A stretch of DNA of 64,000 bases, taken from NCBI GenBank assembly GCA_036925085.1, contig JAUPFP010000057.1:1-64000 (forward strand), read 5' to 3'. Below the pieces are notes generated by a model, which worked only from the letters and a program-made list of their open reading frames with translations, made no database searches and was not told where the DNA came from. The stretch comes from Brachycybe producta. Taxonomy: Eukaryota > Arthropoda > Diplopoda > Playtdesmida > Andrognathidae. Position 1 is the stretch's first letter. Every line of letters starts with the position of its first letter. A program made the position numbers and the translations under genes. This document shows positions 60,301-64,000 of this stretch, piece after piece.

Positions 60301-62261
60301 AATCAAAAAATCTATAAGAATCAGTAAGAAATTCATTTGTTAGTTAAAGTAAATCTAACAATAATTAACAAAAAACGATACATTTCGTTTTTAATTAACA
60401 AACAAAAAAAAATGTTGTTTTCACAAAATGTAACTTAACCATAAAACTACTTGAGATATTTTGAAACTGATTTCATCAGTGTGTTCAGAATCAAAAAATC
60501 TATAAGAATCTTTAAAAAATTCATTTTTTGGTTAAAGTAAACCTAACAATAATTAACAAAAAAACGATACATTTCGTTTTTAATTAACAAACAAAAAAAA
60601 AACGTGGTTTTCACAAAATGTAACATAACCAAAAAACTACTTGAGATATTTTGAAACTGATTTCACCAGTGTGTTCAGAATCAAAAAATCTGTAAGAATC
60701 TGTAAAAAATTCATTTGTTAGTTAAAGTAAATCTAACAATAATTAACAAAAAACGATACATTTGGTTTTTAATTAACAAACAAAGAAAAAAACATGGTTT
60801 TCACAAAATGTAACATAACCAAAAAACTACTTGAGATATTTTGAAACTGATTTCACCAGTGTGTTCAGAATCAAAAAATCTATAAGATTCTTTAAAAAAT
60901 TCATTTTTTGGTTAAAGTAAACCTAACAATAATTAACAAAAAAACGATACATTTCGTTTTTAATTAACAAATAAAGAAAAAAACATGGTTTTTACAAAAT
61001 GTAACATAACCAAAAAACTACTTGAGATATTTTGAAACTGATTTTACCAGTGTGTTCAGAATCAAAAAATCTGTAAGATTCTGTAAGAAATTCATTTTTT
61101 TGTTAAAGTAAACCTTACAATAATTAACAAAAAATGATACATTTCGTTTTTAATTAACAAACAAAAAAAAACGTGGTTTTCACAAAATGTAACATAACCA
61201 AAAAACTACTTGAGATATTTTGAAACTGATTTCACCAGTGTGTTCAGAATCAAAAAATCTGTAAGAATCTGTAAGAAATTCATTTGTTAGTTAAAGTAAA
61301 TCTAACAATAACTAACAAAAAACGATACATTTGGTTTTTAATTAACAAACAAAGAAAAAAACATGGTTTTCACAAAATGTAACATAACCAAAAAACTACT
61401 TGAGATATTTTGAAACTGATTTCACCAGTGTGTTCAGAATCAAAAAATCTATAAGATTCTTTAAAAAATTCATTTTTTGGTTAAAGTAAACCTAACAATA
61501 ATTAACAAAAAAACGATACATTTCGTTTTTAATTAACAAATAAAGAAAAAAACATGGTTTTTACAAAATGTAACATAACCAAAAAACTACTTGAGATATT
61601 TTGAAACTGATTTTACCAGTGTGTTCAGAATCAAAAAATCTGTAAGATTCTGTAAGAAATTCATTTTTTTGTTAAAGTAAACCTTACAATAATTAACAAA
61701 AAATGATACATTTCGTTTTTAATTAACAAACAAAAAAAAACGTGGTTTTCACAAAATGTAACATAACCAAAAAACTACTTGAGATATTTTGAAACTGATT
61801 TCACCAGTGTGTTCAGAATCAAAAAATCTGTAAGAATCTGTAAGAAATTCATTTGTTAGTTAAAGTAAATCTAACAATAACTAACAAAAAACGATACATT
61901 TGGTTTTTAATTAACAAACAAAGAAAAAAACATGGTTTTCATAAAATGTAACATAACCAAAAAACTACTTGAGATATTTTGAAACTGATTTCACCAGTGT
62001 GTTCAGAATCAAAAAATCTATAAGAATCTTTAAAAAATTCATTTTTTGGTTAAAGTAAACCTAACAATAATTAACAAAAAAATGATACATTTCGTTTTTA
62101 ATTAACAAATAAAGAAAAAAACATGGTTTTTACAAAATGTAACATAACCAAAAAACTACTTGAGATATTTTGAAACTGATTTTACCAGTGTGTTCAGAAT
62201 CAAAAAATCTGTAAGATTCTGTAAGAAATTCATTTTTTTGTTAAAGTAAACCTTACAATAA
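51327..62261. repeat. Satellite array, right block (~11 kb)
   Basis: The same monomer family resumes in the middle of a monomer at CGTGGTTTTCAC. About 51330-54100 closely repeats about 26270-29040 (offset near 25.06 kb). A 12-monomer step (~2267 bp) is seen with GTGAGTTCAG at about 57650 and 59917. No gene is seen. Confidence 0.95.
60730..62261. repeat. Trimer higher-order repeat (~568 bp) at the array's right edge
   Basis: TCTAACAATAACTAAC recurs at 61301 and 61869, with its AATTAAC form at 60731. The three-monomer block repeats between 2.5 and 3 times up to the junction with element B. Confidence 0.75.
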
Positions 62262-62943
62262 TGTAACACCCTGTAAATCGTGATCCTGCCAAAACCATAG
62301 CCTGGGGGGTAAACAACTCTCAACCGTCCCTCCCTCCTCTCTGACTCACCTTTCTGACTCATGCACAAGCGGCGGATTGATACATAAAGGACCATGGTCA
62401 CTTGGACCTGGTTACACCTCGCAGGTGTACACAGGTCCAAGGTATAAAAGGACCATGTTCCTCTTTGTTCAGAAGTTCTTTCCTTTGCCTGTTTTTGAGA
62501 TACATTCCAAATCATGGGCCTGAGGATTCACAGTTAGTATTTTACTATTCACCCTTGTATCTGTACTTCTTACAAGGAATGAATAAAAGTGTTGTAACAA
62601 GAAGTAGCGTTGTCTCTATGTCTTTATGTTAATAACTTCTCTTCAGAGGCCGGAGGTTTCATAGGGCAGGAGCTATACGATTCTCAGCAGCTACAACATC
62701 TTCTCTGGTCGGGATACCGATGGAGAAGATGTATATCAGCATCAACCGGAAAAGAGAGAGATGGCCGCCACTCTCCTGCATCGATTTCACCCCCATGCAG
62801 AAGAGTGACTACAATCTATCTCCATCCAGCTCTCTTCTGGATCATCTCTGTGCAGGTGTCATACTGCTCAGAGAAGAAACGAAAAGTAGAAAATGTCATC
62901 TAAAGGTTGGTAATAAAATATTGGTTGATGTCAAAAGCTCACA
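62262..62943 (+). repeat. 5' LTR of element B
   Basis: 682 bp, TG...CA, followed by TTTGGTGGAGG as in element A. The TATA box is at 62443 and AATAAA near 62583. Confidence 0.9.
62401..62449 (+). promoter_or_regulatory. Conserved 41-bp dyad plus TATA box in element B
   Basis: Identical to the dyad of element A, although the surrounding LTR has changed, which suggests constraint before this copy inserted. Confidence 0.65.
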
Positions 62944-63067
62944 TTTGGTGGAGGTGCGGGGTATAGCTCCATCTGCCTTCTCCGACCTGTAAACAGAAGC
63001 CGTCCTTTGTCCTAAGTCTCGTGATTGTGCCTCACGAGGCTTCGTCCGTCCTTTCTATGTTGGAGCC

Positions 63068-63410
63068 ATGTATGGAGACCCTCGATAGCGTCAAAGTCAA
63101 CCACGTGGCACCTGTCTGTAAAACCGCGTATGGAGACCCTCGATCACGTCAAAGTCAACCGCGCGGCGTCCTTTGTGTTGGAACCACGTGTGGAGACCCT
63201 CGATCACGTCAAAGTCGACCATGTGGCGCCGTTTGTAAAACCGCGTATGGAGGCCCTCGATCACGTCAAAGCCAACCGCGCGGCGTCCTTTGTGTTGGAA
63301 CCACGTATGGAGGCCCTCGATAGCGTCAAAGCCAACCGCGTGGCGCCTTTTTATGTTGGGACCATGTATGGAGGCCCTCGATCACGTCAAAGCCAACCGC
63401 ATGGTACCGT
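63068..63410 (+). repeat. Leader tandem repeat of element B, about six ~59-bp units
   Basis: The same unit as in element A, but the order of the GATAGCG and GATCACG types differs (AG, CA, CA, CA, AG, CA against strict alternation in A). Confidence 0.8.
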
Positions 63411-64000
63411 TTTTGTGGAATCGCGAAAGAGACTTGTGGCTACACACACCACGTGTCGACCGCGCGATTCTGTGTCCTGTCCTTAGAGACACATGTTAAA
63501 GGAACTGCTGCATCGACATCCATCAAGCACGTGGGCAACACCTTGGTAGTAGTTCTTTGACACATGTGTTTCCGTCCGTGTTTTTGTATTTTATGTTTCC
63601 ATTATCATCACCCACTTTCACCTTTGTTCTTCTTTAATTTTCAAAGTGAAACCCACACTCCGTGGGCAACACTTTAAACAAATTCTTCTTACTCTCCGAG
63701 AGGAGTTTGCAGTCTCATTATGAGATGAGCAAACAAATCTCATCTACTAATCTATCCACCTATTAATAGGCTTTTAAAGGACGTGTGTGTCTTTTAAAAT
63801 GTCCTATTATCTTCACTCTTCATCTTTAATTTTCAAGCAAGATTCTTCCTAACTCTATTTCATTGTTAGGGGGCTTACAAGCTTAAAACACACTTTTCCT
63901 AGCCACGTGGGACTTTCTTGTCCCCCCTTTTCTTTGTTCTTTGTTTTTACACTTGTGTTTCCCTTGGGACCCTCTAAGTCCCAAGTCATGTTCTTCAATT

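Larger units (their letters stand above)
62262..64000 (+). mobile_element. LTR element B, 5' part, continues beyond the window
   Basis: The same family and orientation as element A. It starts TGTAACACCCTG right after ATAA in the satellite. The LTR and leader repeats match A with moderate divergence, about 16-18 single differences plus one small length change in the LTR by eye. One leader segment near 63490-63570 is replaced by unrelated sequence. The window stops in the leader, so gag and the rest cannot be judged. Confidence 0.9.

Noticed and set aside
8330-62261. CENP-B box in the satellite monomer
   Set aside because: TTTCGTTTTTAATTAAC shares TTCG but lacks the required A and CGGG positions.
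1-64000. tRNA or rRNA genes
   Set aside because: No cloverleaf box A/B pair and no rRNA core sequence noticed on either strand by eye.

Overview
The window is eukaryotic: spliced GT-AG introns, a KMT5A-type SET domain, Tc1/mariner, RTE-type LINE and Ty3/gypsy-like LTR elements, and a very large AT-rich satellite. It is most likely an animal, and the introns of about 55-100 bases would suit a compact-intron invertebrate or a fish-like gene family. I cannot name the species. Almost nothing here is ordinary single-copy gene space; it reads as pericentromeric or other heterochromatin.

Layout. (1) 255-4185, minus strand: one 12-exon gene. It joins an Asp-rich N-terminus with a possible zinc finger, a tyrosine-recombinase-like (Crypton-like) catalytic region, a nuclear localisation motif and a C-terminal KMT5A-like SET domain. 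Exons 6-12 splice cleanly; exons 3-5 hold about three apparent frame breaks. (2) 4455-5495: a 50-bp palindromic tandem repeat in 202/252-bp super-units. (3) 5496-8329: the end of an LTR element and its roughly 0.9-kb LTR, split by a 1562-bp Tc1-like fold-back element (6384-7945) whose two arms each carry a transposase 3' end. (4) 8330-62261: a satellite array of about 188-191-bp monomers, interrupted twice. (5) 9680-19166: inside the array, a complete-looking LTR element (element A) with 688-bp LTRs that look identical, an ATAA target duplication, a Ty3/gypsy-like gag, no visible pol, and a second 725-codon ORF I do not recognise. (6) 50559-51326: a 5'-truncated RTE-type LINE fragment inside the array. 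(7) 62262-64000: the first 1.7 kb of a second, diverged copy of the LTR element (element B), inserted at the same phase of the satellite monomer and in the same orientation as A.

How it fits together. The gene at the left could be a domesticated recombinase or a transposon-borne methyltransferase; its flanks show no element ends. The gag-only element presumably borrows reverse transcriptase and integrase from a relative. It carries a 41-bp dyad directly before its TATA box and a series of perfect stem-loops in its leader, its intergenic spacer and its 3' end, which look like RNA packaging or expression signals. The satellite shows several higher-order repeat regimes (about 568, 2092, 2267, 2469 and 3037 bp), so different parts were amplified at different times. 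All lengths and matches were read by eye.
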